This document shows positions 47,750-59,059 of a DNA stretch of 64,000 nucleotides, in pieces. A program made the translations under genes and the position numbers. Below the pieces are notes generated by a model. It searched no databases. It had not been told where the DNA came from and was given only the letters and a program-made list of their open reading frames with translations. Each line of letters opens with the position of its first letter. The first letter of the stretch is position 1. Where the stretch lies: the NCBI RefSeq assembly GCF_020217465.1, contig NZ_CP084115.1:3038001-3102000 (forward strand), read 5' to 3'. Source of the stretch: Cobetia amphilecti. Its GTDB lineage: Bacteria; Pseudomonadota; Gammaproteobacteria; Pseudomonadales; Halomonadaceae.

Positions 47750-47779
47750 AAACGCCTGCCGCTTGCGCGACAGGCGTTT
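47750..47779 (-). terminator. Terminator after glyA
   Basis: AAACGCCTG (47750-47758) pairs with CAGGCGTTT (47771-47779); on the minus strand a run of seven or more T follows. Confidence 0.92.
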
Positions 47780-47859
47780 CTTATCTGGTGCATGACAGCG
47801 TTACGCCTCTGTCAGCACTGCTACGGTGAGGGCCAGCCGGGCTGGCACCTCGTCACGCC

Positions 47860-49122
47860 TCAGGCGTAGACCGGCAGACGTGCACAGACGGCGGAGACCT
47901 TGGCCTGCACCTCGGCTTCGGCAGCGGCGGAATCGCCGGCGACCATCGCATCGAGGATATCGCAGATCCAGCCGGCCAGTTCCAAACACTCCTGCTCCTG
48001 GAAGCCACGCGTGGTGACGGCCGGGGTACCGATACGCAGACCGGAGGTGACGAACGGCGACTGCGGGTCACCCGGTACGGCGTTCTTGTTGACGGTGATG
48101 TGGGCACGGCCCAGCGCAGCGTCAGCGTCCTTGCCGGTCAGGCCCTGCTTGACCAGAGACAGCAGGAACAGGTGGTCTTCGGTGCCGCCGGAGACGACTT
48201 CGAAGCCGCGCTCCAGGAACACGGACGCCATCGCCTTGGCGTTCTTGACCACTTGCTTCTGGTAAGTGGTGAAGGCCGGGTCCATCGCTTCCTTGAAGCA
48301 GACCGCCTTGGCCGCGATGACGTGCATCAGCGGACCACCCTGGCCGCCCGGGAAGACAGCGGAGTTCAGCTTCTTCTCGATGTCGGCATTGCCTTCGGCG
48401 GACAGGATCAGGCCGCCACGCGGACCGCGCAGGGTCTTGTGCGTGGTGGTGGTGACGACGTGGGCGTGGGGCAGCGGGCTCGGGTAGACGCCAGCGGCGA
48501 CCAGACCGGCCACGTGGGCCATATCGACCAGCAGGTAGGCACCCACTTCGTCGGCGATCTTGCGGAACTCGGCCCAGTCGATGATCTGGGAGTAAGCGGA
48601 GAAGCCGGCGATGATCATCTTCGGCTTGTGCTCACGCGCCAGACGCGCGACTTCGGCGTAGTCGATCAGGCCGTTCTCGCCCAGACCGTACTGCACGGCG
48701 TTGTAGTGCTTGCCGGAGAAGTTCGGACGTGCACCGTGAGTCAGGTGACCCCCCGCGTCCAGGCTCATGCCCAGAATGGTGTCACCCGGCGAGACCAGCG
48801 CCTGGAAGACGGCACTGTTGGCCTGGGAACCGGCGTGCGGCTGAACGTTGGCGTAGGTGGCACCGAACAGTTCGCAGGCACGATCGATGGCCAGCTGCTC
48901 GACCTTGTCGACGAACTCGCAACCGCCGTAGTAACGCTTGCCCGGGTAGCCTTCCGCGTACTTGTTGGTCAGCTGGGAGCCTTGCGCCTGGATGACGCGG
49001 GGGCTGGCGTAGTTCTCGGAGGCGATCAGCTCGATGTGAGCTTCCTGGCGAACGACTTCGTCGTCCATGGCGCTCAGGAGCGCATCATCAAAACCGGCAA
49101 TCTGCATGTCACGGGTGAACAT
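47860..49122 (-). CDS. glyA: Serine hydroxymethyltransferase
   Basis: PLP enzyme interconverting serine and glycine and charging tetrahydrofolate with one-carbon units. The 420-residue protein has [12 protein letters not shown], the [19 protein letters not shown] segment and the PLP lysine in [16 protein letters not shown]. The start [13 protein letters not shown] at 49122 matches the family; GAGGA lies upstream. A longer frame to 49182 is not supported. It is monocistronic here, unlike genomes where nrdR follows. Confidence 0.97.
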   Translation of the reverse strand: MFTRDMQIAGFDDALLSAMDDEVVRQEAHIELIASENYASPRVIQAQGSQLTNKYAEGYPGKRYYGGCEFVDKVEQLAIDRACELFGATYANVQPHAGSQANSAVFQALVSPGDTILGMSLDAGGHLTHGARPNFSGKHYNAVQYGLGENGLIDYAEVARLAREHKPKMIIAGFSAYSQIIDWAEFRKIADEVGAYLLVDMAHVAGLVAAGVYPSPLPHAHVVTTTTHKTLRGPRGGLILSAEGNADIEKKLNSAVFPGGQGGPLMHVIAAKAVCFKEAMDPAFTTYQKQVVKNAKAMASVFLERGFEVVSGGTEDHLFLLSLVKQGLTGKDADAALGRAHITVNKNAVPGDPQSPFVTSGLRIGTPAVTTRGFQEQECLELAGWICDILDAMVAGDSAAAEAEVQAKVSAVCARLPVYA

Positions 49123-49262
49123 CGGGTGTCCTCGCCTGAAGGGTGATGACGACAGCGAATTCCGGCGCGGCCGGCTCGCCATCTGGGGGTAAGATCAGGA
49201 CCAGCATGATACCTCAGCCAGCGGTCCGATTCACATGAATCAGCATCATTGTTAACGCAAGA

Positions 49263-49296
49263 CGGCCCCATGACCGAGACAACGATCATGAGGCCG
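49263..49296 (-). terminator. Probable terminator after ybbP
   Basis: An 11-bp stem (49263-49273 with 49286-49296) including one G-U pair, loop of 12. On the minus strand TCTTGCGTT follows, so the T tract is poor. Confidence 0.45.
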
Positions 49297-49354
49297 CAGG
49301 TTGAGGTCGTCAGGTGCCATCATCCGGCGCTGCGATGACGAGGCCTGATGGCGC

Positions 49355-52070
49355 TCACTGCAGGGCGCGCAGCCCCGCCATCGGCGGCTGACGCCTCACT
49401 TCTCTCGACAGCCAGAAGCCCAGCCCGCCGATCAGCACGCCACCCGTCAGCGGCAGCAGCACCCACAGCCACGGATGCAGCACCACCGGCAGCCCCAGCC
49501 AGCCGGAATAGAGTCCGACCGCCGCGCCTTCGGCGAGCATCGCCGCCAGCAGCCCACTGAGCAGGCCGAGCAGCACGAACTCAGCGGCCTGCAGGCGGGC
49601 CAGCAGCCCCTGACCGGCGCCGAACACCTTGTACAGCGCGCCTTCGTGCTCACGTGCCGGACGACTGGCTACCAGCGCCGCGTAGAGCACGCTGGCCCCC
49701 GCCAGCAGCACCAGCCCCAGAATCAGCTCCACCGCGCGCGACACCTGGGCGATCAGCTCCTGCACACGGGTCAGGATGGCGTCGATATTGATCAACGACA
49801 CGCTGGGGTAGTCGCGCACCAGCGGCGCCAGCTTGCGCTCGTCCTCGAGATGAAACGCCGTCATGTAGCTGTGGGCGAAGCTCTCGAGCGCGCCGGGCGG
49901 AAAGATGACGTAGAAGTTGGGCAGGAAGCTGTCCCAGTCGACATGGCGCAGATTGACCACCTGGGCCTTGACGGTCTCGCTGCCGATGGTGAACGACAGG
50001 CTGTCACCGATGACCAGCCCCATGCGCTCGGCAAGCTCCTCCTCCATCGACACCGGCACACCCTGAGTGGCGGCGCGGCGACTGCGCGCCTCGCTGTCTG
50101 CATCGGCGAAGTCACTGATCGGCGTCCACTCGCCCGCCGACAGGCGGTTGTGGTCCGGCAGATCACGATGCCAGGTCAGGTTCAGCTCACGCTGCGGGAC
50201 GCCCTGCTGCTCACCGTCCCCCTCGTCGCTGCGCCCTTCCTGCATGCCGCCTGCCGCCGGCTGATCCGACTGGGCTGCCTGCAGGCGCTGCTGGGAGCGT
50301 CCCAGCAGGGATTCGCCCTTGAGCGCCGTGATACGACCACGCACCATCGGGTAGAGCTCGCTCTGGCTGTCACCGGCCTGCTCATCCACCATCGCGGTCA
50401 GCTGCTCACCGAAGGCCTGCTGCTCTCCGGGCTGGATATTGATCGCGAAGTGATTGGGCGCATCGGTCGGGATCTGCGCCTGCCAGCGGATGATCAGGTC
50501 ACCGCGTACCAGCGCGATCAACGCCATCGCCGCGAAGGTCACGGCAAAGGCGACCAGCTGGCCGAGGCTGGCACCGCGCCGCCTGGCCAGCATGCCGCCG
50601 GCGAGGCGAATCGGCCGGCTCCAGCCGCCCTGACCGCGCATGCGCGCCACCACCTTGAGCATCAGCGACAGCAGCAGTTGCCCCACAACCATCAGCAGGC
50701 CCAGCGCGATGATGCCACCGACCAGCAGGCCGGCCGCCAGCATGAGGTCACCCGAGTAAAGCCACATCAGGGCGCCGAACACCAGACTGGCGATCGCCAC
50801 CACCACCCACGCCGAGGCAGGCAGCGGGGCCAGTTCACGCCGCAGCACCTTGAGCGCACTGACCTGACGCAGACGCAGCAGCATCGGGCCGGCGAAGCCG
50901 ACCAGTACCGCCAGCGCCGTCAGAATCCCTAACGCCAGCGGCAGCGGCCCGGGTGCGGGCAGCTCCAGCGGCAGGAAGCGCTCCAGCAGCGCCACCAGCC
51001 CCATCTGCCCCAGCAGGCCCAGCACCGCACCCCCGGTACTCGCCAGCAGGGCCAACCAGCCAAGCTGGGCCGCGAACAGCCGTGACAGTTGACGCTGAGA
51101 GGCACCGAAGCAGCGCCACAGTGCGGCGCTATCCAGATGCCGCTCCACATAGCGGCGCGTCGACATCGCCACCGCGACCCCGGCCAGCAGCACCGCCACC
51201 AGCCCGGCCAGACTCAGGTACTTGTCGGCACGCTCCAGTGAGCGCCCCAGACGCGGGCGGTCTTCGCGCACGTCCTTGAGCCGCACCTCGGCGTTGTCGG
51301 CACTCGCCAGCAGCGGCGCGATGGCATCACGCGCCTGCTGAACCGCCGCCGGATCGCCCGCCGCCAGCAGGCGATATTCCATCCGCGAGCCGGGCTGGAT
51401 CAGACCGGTGGCGTCGAGATCTTCCATGTTGAACATCAGGCGCGGACTGAACTCGGAAAAGCCGCCCTGCTGATCAGGCTCACGCGTGATCAGGCCACTG
51501 ATGGTGAGCTGCTTGCGTCCGACCGTCAGGGTATCGCCGACCTCGGCCGACAGCGCCATGGCCAGGCGCGGCACGATCCACGCCTCGCCCGGCGGCGGAA
51601 TCTCCGCGCGTGAACTGGTGCCTGGCGCCTGAGCCTCCTCGCCCGTGGCATCCGACTCCAGCTCCACCCGGCCGGCGAGCGGATAGCCCGGCGACACCGC
51701 CTTGAGACTCGACAGCACGAAGCTGTCGCCGTGCGAGGCCATCGAGACCATGCCCAGCTGCGGCGACATCTCAAGCCCCGCTGCGCGGAAGGCCTCGGCA
51801 AAACGCGGGTCGAGCGGGTTGCTGGACTCCAGCACCAGGTCCCCGCCGAGCAGCTGGCTCGCCTGGCGATTGAGCCCACGGTCGAGACGGTCCAGGAAGA
51901 AGCCGATCATGGTGGTCGCGGCGACCGCCAGCATCAGCGCCAGAAAGAGCGCACGCACATCACTGGCGCGCAGGTCACGCAGCAGGCCACGCAGCGCCAG
52001 CGGCAGGCGCGCCCCACGCGGGCGCTGCGCGTTGGCGGAAGATGTCGCCGCGCGGTCAGACACCCGGGAC

Positions 52071-52078
<8 letters not shown>
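49355..52078 (-). CDS. ybbP: ABC transporter permease, YbbP family
   Basis: A 907-residue FtsX/MacB-like permease of the YbbP group. It has an N-terminal membrane segment (LFLALMLAVAATTMIGFFL), a periplasmic domain with LGGDLVLESSNPLD, FtsX blocks near residues 285-450, and a second half ending with a further FtsX block (VELILGLVLLAGASVLYAAL ... GLLSGLLAAMLAEGAAVG). With YbbA it is thought to extrude or reposition envelope components; the substrate is not known. The ATG at 52078 has AAGGAGG; its first 8 bases overlap the ybbA stop. tesA lies divergently, as expected. Confidence 0.92.
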
Positions 52079-52874
<796 letters not shown>

Positions 52875-52966
52875 CGTGTCTGCTCGCTTATGGTAGAGAA
52901 CGGGGTGGGCACGAACTCCAGACCCCGAAACGGGTATGAATAGTGTGCAGATGATGGAGATGATGA

Positions 52967-53707
52967 ATGCAGAAATGGCTAGTGAATCGGCGTGACACCC
53001 AGCGCCTGGCGCGCGGTGGCAAAGCCCCCGACACGCCGGGACTCAAGCGGCTGCGCAATGCCCTCGCCAGTTCGGCACTGGCCCTCGTGGCCGTGCTGAC
53101 GCCTCAGGTGGCGCTGGCCGATGCGCCGGCCCCGTGGCTGGTGGTCGGCGACTCCATCTCGGCCGGCTACGGCATCGACAGCAGCCAGGGCTGGGTCGCG
53201 CTGCTTGACGAGCGCCTCGAGGACAGCCTGGGCAGCGATGCGCCTGAGGTCATCAATGCCAGCATCAGCGGCGACACGACCGAAGGCGGCCTCAACCGTC
53301 TGCCGGCCCTGCTCGCGCGACACGACCCTTCACTGGTGATGATCGAACTGGGCGGCAACGACGGCCTGCGTGGCCTGCCCCCCGCCCGCATGCAGGCCAA
53401 TCTGGCCAGCATGATCGAGGCCGTGGAGGACGCCGATGCCCAGCCCGTGCTGCTCGGCATCGAGATTCCGCCCAATTACGGCCCGGCCTACACCGATGCC
53501 TTCCGTCAGGTCTACCGGGACCTGGCCGACGAATATTCCGTGCCGCTGGTGCCCTTCATCCTCGAAGGCATCGCCACGGCCCCAGCCAGCGAGAAGCTGA
53601 TGCAGCAGGACCGCATTCACCCCACCGCCAAGGCGCAACCGCAGCTGCTCGACACCATCTGGCCGACACTCGCACCACTGGCGCAACAAGCGGCGTCAGC
53701 GGAGTGA
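52967..53707 (+). CDS. tesA: Periplasmic thioesterase I / lysophospholipase L1 (SGNH hydrolase)
   Basis: A 246-residue GDSL enzyme with thioesterase, esterase and lysophospholipase activity in E. coli. After a signal peptide with core ASSALALVAVLTPQVALA, block I is VVGDSISAGYGI (nucleophile Ser), block II Gly lies in NASISGDTTEGG, block III Asn in ELGGNDGLRG, and block V is QDRIHPTAKAQ with the catalytic Asp and His. Paired divergently with ybbA-ybbP. Secure for the family. Confidence 0.94.
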   Translation: MQKWLVNRRDTQRLARGGKAPDTPGLKRLRNALASSALALVAVLTPQVALADAPAPWLVVGDSISAGYGIDSSQGWVALLDERLEDSLGSDAPEVINASISGDTTEGGLNRLPALLARHDPSLVMIELGGNDGLRGLPPARMQANLASMIEAVEDADAQPVLLGIEIPPNYGPAYTDAFRQVYRDLADEYSVPLVPFILEGIATAPASEKLMQQDRIHPTAKAQPQLLDTIWPTLAPLAQQAASAE

Positions 53708-53777
53708 TCAATATCAGGCGCGGCGCATGTCACGACAGCTTGCATGCGCCTACCTTGCCGCGAGATGACAATCCGCG

Positions 53778-53806
53778 CCTGCCTGATCAGTGCCTGTCAG
53801 GCAGGC
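53778..53806 (+). other. Hairpin between tesA and ppk2
   Basis: GCCTGCCTGA (53778-53787) pairs perfectly with 53797-53806. There is no T tract. A weaker hairpin (53722-53750) precedes it. Either may end tesA transcription. Confidence 0.45.
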
Positions 53807-53897
53807 CATCTGGGCCATGAGGCCTTGCAGCGCTGACGTCATCAGCCCGGGTCGTCGGTCGTCGGGGCCAGGCCCCATCCTCACAGGGAGTACTGCC

Positions 53898-54818
53898 ATG
53901 AGTAAATCCAACAACAGGAAGGCGGATGCCGGCAAGGCGCATTCGAAGGCCAGGGATGCCAAGCGCAAGGACGCCAAGGGCAAGGCCAGCAAGAAGCACG
54001 CCACTGGCGATGCCCCGCGCATGACGCTGGGGCCGGTCTCCAGTGACGCCTACCCCTACGACGAGCGCCTCAAGCGCAAGGTCTATGAGGCCGAGAAGCG
54101 CGCGCTGCAGATCGAGCTGCTCAAGGTGCAGCATTGGCTGCGTGACAGCGGCGGGCGTCTGGCCATCGTGTTCGAGGGGCGTGACGCCGCCGGCAAGGGC
54201 GGCACCATCAAGCGCTTCATGGAGTATCTCAATCCGCGTTTCGCGCGCATCGTCGCCCTCGACAAGCCCAACGAGACGGAAAAAGGCCAGTGGTATTTCC
54301 AGCGCTATGTCTCGCGCTTCCCCACCAGTGGCGAAATCGTGCTGTTCGATCGCAGCTGGTACAACCGCGCGGGGGTCGAGGCGGTGATGGGCTTCGCCAC
54401 GCCGGAAGAAGTCGAACGATTTCTGGTGCAGGTGCCCCAGCAGGAGCGCCTGTGGGTCGAGGATGGCCTGCACCTGGTCAAGCTGTACTTCTCGGTGTCC
54501 CGCGAGGAGCAATCGATCCGCTTCGCCAAGCGCGCCGCCGACCCGCTGACCCACTGGAAGCTGTCACCGATGGACGCCGTGGCGCAGAAGAAATGGGATG
54601 AGTACACCAATGCCGCCGAGGCGATGTTCGCACGTACGCACAGCGATCATGCGCCCTGGACGCTGATCCGCTCCGACGACAAGCGCCGGGCCCGTATCGG
54701 CGCGCTGCGCCATGTGCTCAGTCAGCTCGACTACCCCGGCAAGGACAAGAAGATGATCGGCACCCCGGACCCGCTGATCGTGGTGGATGCCGATCGCCTC
54801 ATCCTGCCCGACGACTGA
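53898..54818 (+). CDS. ppk2: Polyphosphate kinase 2 family protein
   Basis: A 306-residue PPK2 that uses polyphosphate to phosphorylate nucleotides. Walker A-like VFEGRDAAGKGGTIKRF, the lid-type FDRSWYNRAGVEAVMGF and the RLWVEDGLHLVKLYFSVS region match the one-domain class I type, usually preferring nucleoside diphosphates. The first 45 residues are strikingly lysine/alanine-rich and could bind polyphosphate or nucleic acid. GGGAG (53886-53890) supports the ATG at 53898 rather than an earlier frame start. Convergent with the EamA gene with only 39 bp between. Confidence 0.93.
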   Translation: MSKSNNRKADAGKAHSKARDAKRKDAKGKASKKHATGDAPRMTLGPVSSDAYPYDERLKRKVYEAEKRALQIELLKVQHWLRDSGGRLAIVFEGRDAAGKGGTIKRFMEYLNPRFARIVALDKPNETEKGQWYFQRYVSRFPTSGEIVLFDRSWYNRAGVEAVMGFATPEEVERFLVQVPQQERLWVEDGLHLVKLYFSVSREEQSIRFAKRAADPLTHWKLSPMDAVAQKKWDEYTNAAEAMFARTHSDHAPWTLIRSDDKRRARIGALRHVLSQLDYPGKDKKMIGTPDPLIVVDADRLILPDD

Positions 54819-54857
54819 CGAGCGAGTGGCGGGCGGTGCGCTGACGGCGCGGCTCGC

Positions 54858-55778
54858 TCAGGTCGATTGTGACAGCTCCGCCGGCGCCTTCTGCAGCTGC
54901 TGCAGGCCGAGTCCGGCCAGAATCAGCACCAGCCCCGCCAGCGTCGAGGTCAGGATCGGCTCGCCGACGATGAAGTGCAGAAGCGTCAATGAGATGGGCG
55001 GCGACAGGAAGATCAGGTTGGAGACCTTGGCGGTGCGCGACACCTTGTGCACCGCCAGCTGCCAGAGCACGAAGGCGATACCCATCTCGCACAGGCCGAC
55101 ATAGATGCCCGCCGTCAGCGCCTGGGGGTTGGCGCTTGCGCCGATGAAGTTGCCGAAGCCCGGCCCGAAGGCCACCAGCAGCGTCAGCACCGGCAAGGCG
55201 ATGCTGAAGTTCTGCCACTGGGCGACCAGCGGCGCGCGCGGGTCACGCGCATTGAGCAACCAGTAGAGCGCCCACAGCAGGGTCGAGCCCAGCGCCAGCC
55301 CGACGCCCAGCGGGTCGGCGAAGGCGACATTGAATATCTCGCCTCGCGTGGCGATGGTCCACACACCGGCGTAGGCGATCAGCCCCGCCGCGACATCGAT
55401 GCGCGTCAGTCGCTGCGCGAGGATCGGCACGGCGAGAAAGGCCATCGCCAGCGCCCAGGTGTAATTGAGCGCCATCGCCTCCTGGCCCGGCAGCCGCGCG
55501 TAGGCGCCGAACAGCACCAGATAGTAGCCGACCGGATTCATCAGTCCGGCCCAGAGTGCCGTACGCCAGCCGCCGCGCCAGCCGGTGGTGAGCGCTTCGC
55601 GCAGCTTGCCCTGACGCCACATCAGCACGCCGATCAACAGCCACGACACCAGTGCCGCCAGCCATACCAGCTCCAGCGGCGACATCTGCTCAAGCGCCAG
55701 CTTGAAGGCGGTCGCCACCGTCGACCACAAGGCCACGGCGCCCAGACCGTAGAGCATGGCTTCCCTATCCTGACTCAT
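54858..55778 (-). CDS. EamA-family drug/metabolite transporter, YddG-like
   Basis: A 306-residue inner-membrane carrier with ten predicted helices and two EamA repeats. AMLYGLGAVALWSTVATAFKLAL opens the first, and GLALGSTLLWALYWLLNA opens the second. Related YddG exports aromatic amino acids; the actual substrate here is unknown. Start 55778 has AGGAAGGA upstream; the frame continues open for another 107 codons to 56099 but those are not conserved-looking. Confidence 0.85.
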   Translation of the reverse strand: MSQDREAMLYGLGAVALWSTVATAFKLALEQMSPLELVWLAALVSWLLIGVLMWRQGKLREALTTGWRGGWRTALWAGLMNPVGYYLVLFGAYARLPGQEAMALNYTWALAMAFLAVPILAQRLTRIDVAAGLIAYAGVWTIATRGEIFNVAFADPLGVGLALGSTLLWALYWLLNARDPRAPLVAQWQNFSIALPVLTLLVAFGPGFGNFIGASANPQALTAGIYVGLCEMGIAFVLWQLAVHKVSRTAKVSNLIFLSPPISLTLLHFIVGEPILTSTLAGLVLILAGLGLQQLQKAPAELSQST

Positions 55779-55922
55779 GGCATCCTTCCTCGCATTTCGG
55801 GTATCGCCTTCCTGGCGATGAGTGTCATGGCGATGGCACCGACAATGCCCACGGCCTGACATTCGAGCATCGCGTGCCCTGCCCGCTGCTGCAAGCCGCG
55901 CCACCAAAAAGGAATTTCGTGA

Positions 55923-56948
55923 ATGACTGATGCCACCGATCCGCAAGCCTCGCCGGCACCCGCGCCCTCTGCGGGAGATGCCCCGACCACGGCACTGGTC
56001 AGCGCCTATCGCCTGGATGGCAAGGGCGGCGCCAGCCTGCTCGATGACGACAGCCTGCGCGAGCAATGGCAGGACCCCGACGCGCTGATCTGGATGCACC
56101 TCGATTACACCCGCGGCGACGTCAATGACTACCTGGACGACCTTGCCCAGCTGGATGAGCCGAGCATCGAGGCCCTGACCGAGCTGGATACCCGCCCGCG
56201 CGTAGCGCGCTTCGGCGGCGGCATGGTCACCACGCTGCGCGGCATCAACCTCAATCCCGGCGCCGCGCCGGAGGACCTGCTGTCACTGCGCCTGTGGATG
56301 AGCCCGACCCGTCTGATCACCCTGCGCCGCCGGCCATTCCAGTCGATCACTCAGGTGCGTGAGCAACTGGAAGCCGGCCAGGGCGCGGAAAGCATCTCCT
56401 GGCTGCTGGCGATGCTCAGCGATGCGCTGGTCGATCGCGTGGCGGAGCTCAGCCATCGCCTCGATGAGCAGCTCGCCATCATCGAGGAAGACCAGCTCAA
56501 TGATGTCGAGATCGACCCCGATGACATTACCCGCCTGCGGCGCCCCCTGATCACCCTGCGACGCTTCATGGGGCCGCAGCGCGACTGTCTGGCACAACTC
56601 TCCCAGGGGCCGTTGTGGATCGATGAACAGGCGCGTCTGGACCTGCGCGAGATCGCCAACCAGCTGTCGCGCTACGTGGAGGATTTCCAGGCCATGCAGG
56701 AGCGCGCGCTGATCATCCATGAACAGCGCATGAGCGAGCACAACGAGCAGCTCAACCAGCGTATGTATCTGTTGTCGGTCATCACCGCCGTCTTCCTGCC
56801 GCTGGGCTTTCTCACCGGCCTGCTGGGGGTCAACGTCGGTGGCATACCGGGCAGCGACAGCCAGTGGGGCTTCGCTGCCTTCGTCGGCATCACGCTGGGC
56901 GTGGTGGCGATGCAGATGTGGCTACTCAAGCGCAAGAAGTGGTGGTGA
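55923..56948 (+). CDS. zntB: CorA-family zinc transporter, ZntB-like
   Basis: A 341-residue divalent cation transporter. The cytosolic N-terminal domain has ALIWMHLDYTRGDVNDYL and TRPRVARFGGGMVTTLRGINLN, the long helix runs from about residue 180 to 270, and two membrane helices flank GVNVGGIPG, the ZntB-type form of the CorA GMN loop. The C terminus is the basic LLKRKKWW. ZntB imports zinc with protons in enterics. Divergent from the EamA gene. Confidence 0.9.
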   Translation: MTDATDPQASPAPAPSAGDAPTTALVSAYRLDGKGGASLLDDDSLREQWQDPDALIWMHLDYTRGDVNDYLDDLAQLDEPSIEALTELDTRPRVARFGGGMVTTLRGINLNPGAAPEDLLSLRLWMSPTRLITLRRRPFQSITQVREQLEAGQGAESISWLLAMLSDALVDRVAELSHRLDEQLAIIEEDQLNDVEIDPDDITRLRRPLITLRRFMGPQRDCLAQLSQGPLWIDEQARLDLREIANQLSRYVEDFQAMQERALIIHEQRMSEHNEQLNQRMYLLSVITAVFLPLGFLTGLLGVNVGGIPGSDSQWGFAAFVGITLGVVAMQMWLLKRKKWW

Positions 56949-56970
56949 ACGCGCCCATGGCGTAGCGGAG

Positions 56971-57022
56971 CTGCTTGCAAGCACTGCTTACAAGCGCTGC
57001 TTACGAGCCCTGCTCACGACTG
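56971..57022. repeat. 13-bp tandem array x 4 between zntB and the SelW-like gene
   Basis: Units at 56971, 56984, 56997 and 57010 start CTGCTTGCAAGCA and diverge progressively. The array fills the convergent gap and reaches into the last codons of the SelW-like gene. Confidence 0.85.
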
Positions 57023-57324
57023 GCGCGGTCGATATGGCCCAGATCGCGCTCAGGGTCGAGCACATCACGCACGCGCTGCTTGAGGTCACGACTGTCGGGG
57101 AAGCCGCCGTCGCGCTTGCGCTCCCACAGTACCAGCCACTCCGAATCTGGGGTGGCCTGGCACAGCACCTCGAAATGGCCCCCGTGACTCGGCGCCAAGG
57201 CCACCTCACCGAGGTCTTCTCCGAAGGTGGACAGCAGTTCCTGTGCATACCAGGCCGCACGCAACAGCCAGTTGCAGCCGGTGCAGTAGTGAATCCGGAC
57301 TTTCAGCGTGGATGCCTGATCCAT
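57001..57324 (-). CDS. SelT/SelW/SelH (Rdx) family thioredoxin-like protein
   Basis: A 107-residue protein with the Rdx pattern: VRIHYCTGCNWLLRAAWYAQELL near the N terminus (written CxxC, CTGC), LAPSHGGHFEV in the middle and WERKRDGGFPDSRDLKQRVRD at the end. Bacterial members are thought to be thiol oxidoreductases, but substrates are unknown. Cys rather than selenocysteine is used. Start 57324 is preferred over the frame start at 57393 because the family begins just before the VRI strand. Confidence 0.88.
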   Translation of the reverse strand: MDQASTLKVRIHYCTGCNWLLRAAWYAQELLSTFGEDLGEVALAPSHGGHFEVLCQATPDSEWLVLWERKRDGGFPDSRDLKQRVRDVLDPERDLGHIDRASREQGS

Positions 57325-57545
57325 GGTGGTGCCTACTCCAATCAATGATGTAATGATCACTTCACTGCACTGTCGCGCAATGGTCAACACCAAAACCTAC
57401 ACACAAACTGTACATAAACTATACTCGGCGCAGTCATTCCTTCAGTTGACGTCGCACTGCGATCGATCCTTCTTCAACCGGCGGCACGGGCGTGATCTGC
57501 ATCACGACTTCCCGTACACGACGCCGATAGCGGAGCCCTGGCCAC

Positions 57546-58985
57546 ATGTCACCCCTGTCTTCCTCTACCGAGGCCTCCTCACCGTCAGACGCTCAAGACC
57601 GCGAGGCTGAGCGGGAGTCTGCAGACAAAGCCCACGAGAGGCCGTCGGGCAGCGGTCAGAGTCGCTTCTTCGAGCGCATGACCGGCGATGAAGATTCGCG
57701 CATGTGCAAGGACATCTCCGAGGATGCCTGCCACCAGCAACCCGGCAATTTCTGGCGTCATCTGCTGGCCTCGCTGGGTACCAAACTGGCCGACGAGATG
57801 GCCAGTGCGCGGCTGGTGCTGCCGTGGCTATTGGGGTTGATCGGGGCGCCGGTGTGGATGGTGGGGCTGCTGGTGCCGATTCGCGAGGCCGGCGCCCTGC
57901 TGCCTCAGCTGCTGGTGGCAGGCTTCATTCGCCCACTGCCGCAACGCAAGTGGGTGTGGGTCGCCGGGGCCTCCATCCAGGCGCTGATGGCACTGGGGCT
58001 GGTGATGATCAGCCTGCTTGCCGAGGGCAACTTCGCCACGCGTCACGGACTCGATGGCACCCTCGCGGGCAGCCTGGTACTGATCCTGTTGATCCTGCTG
58101 TCGCTCGGGCGCGGGGTGGCCTCCATCGCCACCAAGGACGTGCTGGGCAAGACCATCGCCAAGAAGCGCCGCGGGCGCCTGATGGGCTGGAGTGGCAGTG
58201 TGGCGGGGGCGATGACCCTGCTGGCCGGCGTCGCCTTGATGCTGCTGGGCGAGCAGCCCGGGCAGCAGGTGCTGGCGATACTGATGGCCATCGCGGCGCT
58301 GGGCTGGACACTCAATGCCCTGTGCGCCGCCATGATCCGCGAGGACAGCGGTGCCACCAGCGGCGGCGCCAATGCCTGGGAGACAGTGCGCGACGGGGTC
58401 ATCCAGCTCAAGCATGACGCCGCCTTCCGCAACTTCAATCTGGCACGCGCCCTGCTGCTCTCAAGCGCGCTGGCACTACCGTATATCGCCTTGCTCGGCC
58501 AGCAGCAGAGCGGTGAGAGCCTGGGCGGACTGGGCGTGCTGGTGGTGGTGTCAGGACTGGCCGGCATGCTGGCCAGCCCCATCTGGGGCAGGCTGGCCGA
58601 CACCTCCAGCCGCCGCGTGATGCGCAACGCAGGGGCCGGCGCTGCCGTCTGCTGCGCCCTGGCCGGCAGCATGGCCTGGTGGCCACAGGCGCTGGCCGAC
58701 AACATCTGGAGCTACGCGCTGGTCTACGGGCTGCTGGTGATCGCCCACGCCGGTATCCGCCTGGGACGCAAGACCTACGTGGTCGATCTCGCCACCTCTG
58801 ACAACCGCGCCCTCTACGTCGCGCTCTCCAACACCCTGACCGGCGTGCTTATGCTGGTACTGGGGTTGTTGATCGGCGGGCTCGCCCAGTGGCTGGGCAG
58901 TGAATGGTTGCTGATGATTCTGGCGGTCGTCGCGGCCTGTGCCGCGCTCTGCGCGCAGCGCCTGCCGGAGGTGGAGGACGAATGA
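57546..58985 (+). CDS. MFS transporter with cysteine-containing cytosolic N-terminal segment
   Basis: A 479-residue carrier with 12 hydrophobic segments from about residue 85 on. MFS hallmarks include IASIATKDVLGKTIAKKRRGRLMGW in the loop between helices 4 and 5 (written as GVASIATKDVLG and KKRRGRLMGW) and GRLADTSSRRVMR. Before the first helix stand about 80 soluble residues containing EDSRMCKDISEDACHQQPGN, with two cysteines. I have the impression that this element is conserved in a subgroup of such carriers. Substrate unknown. Followed by a long hairpin. Confidence 0.82.
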   Translation: MSPLSSSTEASSPSDAQDREAERESADKAHERPSGSGQSRFFERMTGDEDSRMCKDISEDACHQQPGNFWRHLLASLGTKLADEMASARLVLPWLLGLIGAPVWMVGLLVPIREAGALLPQLLVAGFIRPLPQRKWVWVAGASIQALMALGLVMISLLAEGNFATRHGLDGTLAGSLVLILLILLSLGRGVASIATKDVLGKTIAKKRRGRLMGWSGSVAGAMTLLAGVALMLLGEQPGQQVLAILMAIAALGWTLNALCAAMIREDSGATSGGANAWETVRDGVIQLKHDAAFRNFNLARALLLSSALALPYIALLGQQQSGESLGGLGVLVVVSGLAGMLASPIWGRLADTSSRRVMRNAGAGAAVCCALAGSMAWWPQALADNIWSYALVYGLLVIAHAGIRLGRKTYVVDLATSDNRALYVALSNTLTGVLMLVLGLLIGGLAQWLGSEWLLMILAVVAACAALCAQRLPEVEDE

Positions 58986-59059
58986 ACATCCGGGGCAGGC
59001 ATGACGGCCCCCCTGTTACTCCCCTTTCTCCCCCTTCTCTATCTGATCGACTCTCACGC

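Noticed and set aside
49123-49354. Glycine riboswitch upstream of glyA
   Set aside because: No tandem aptamer-like structure could be recognised; the hairpin here fits the end of ybbP better.
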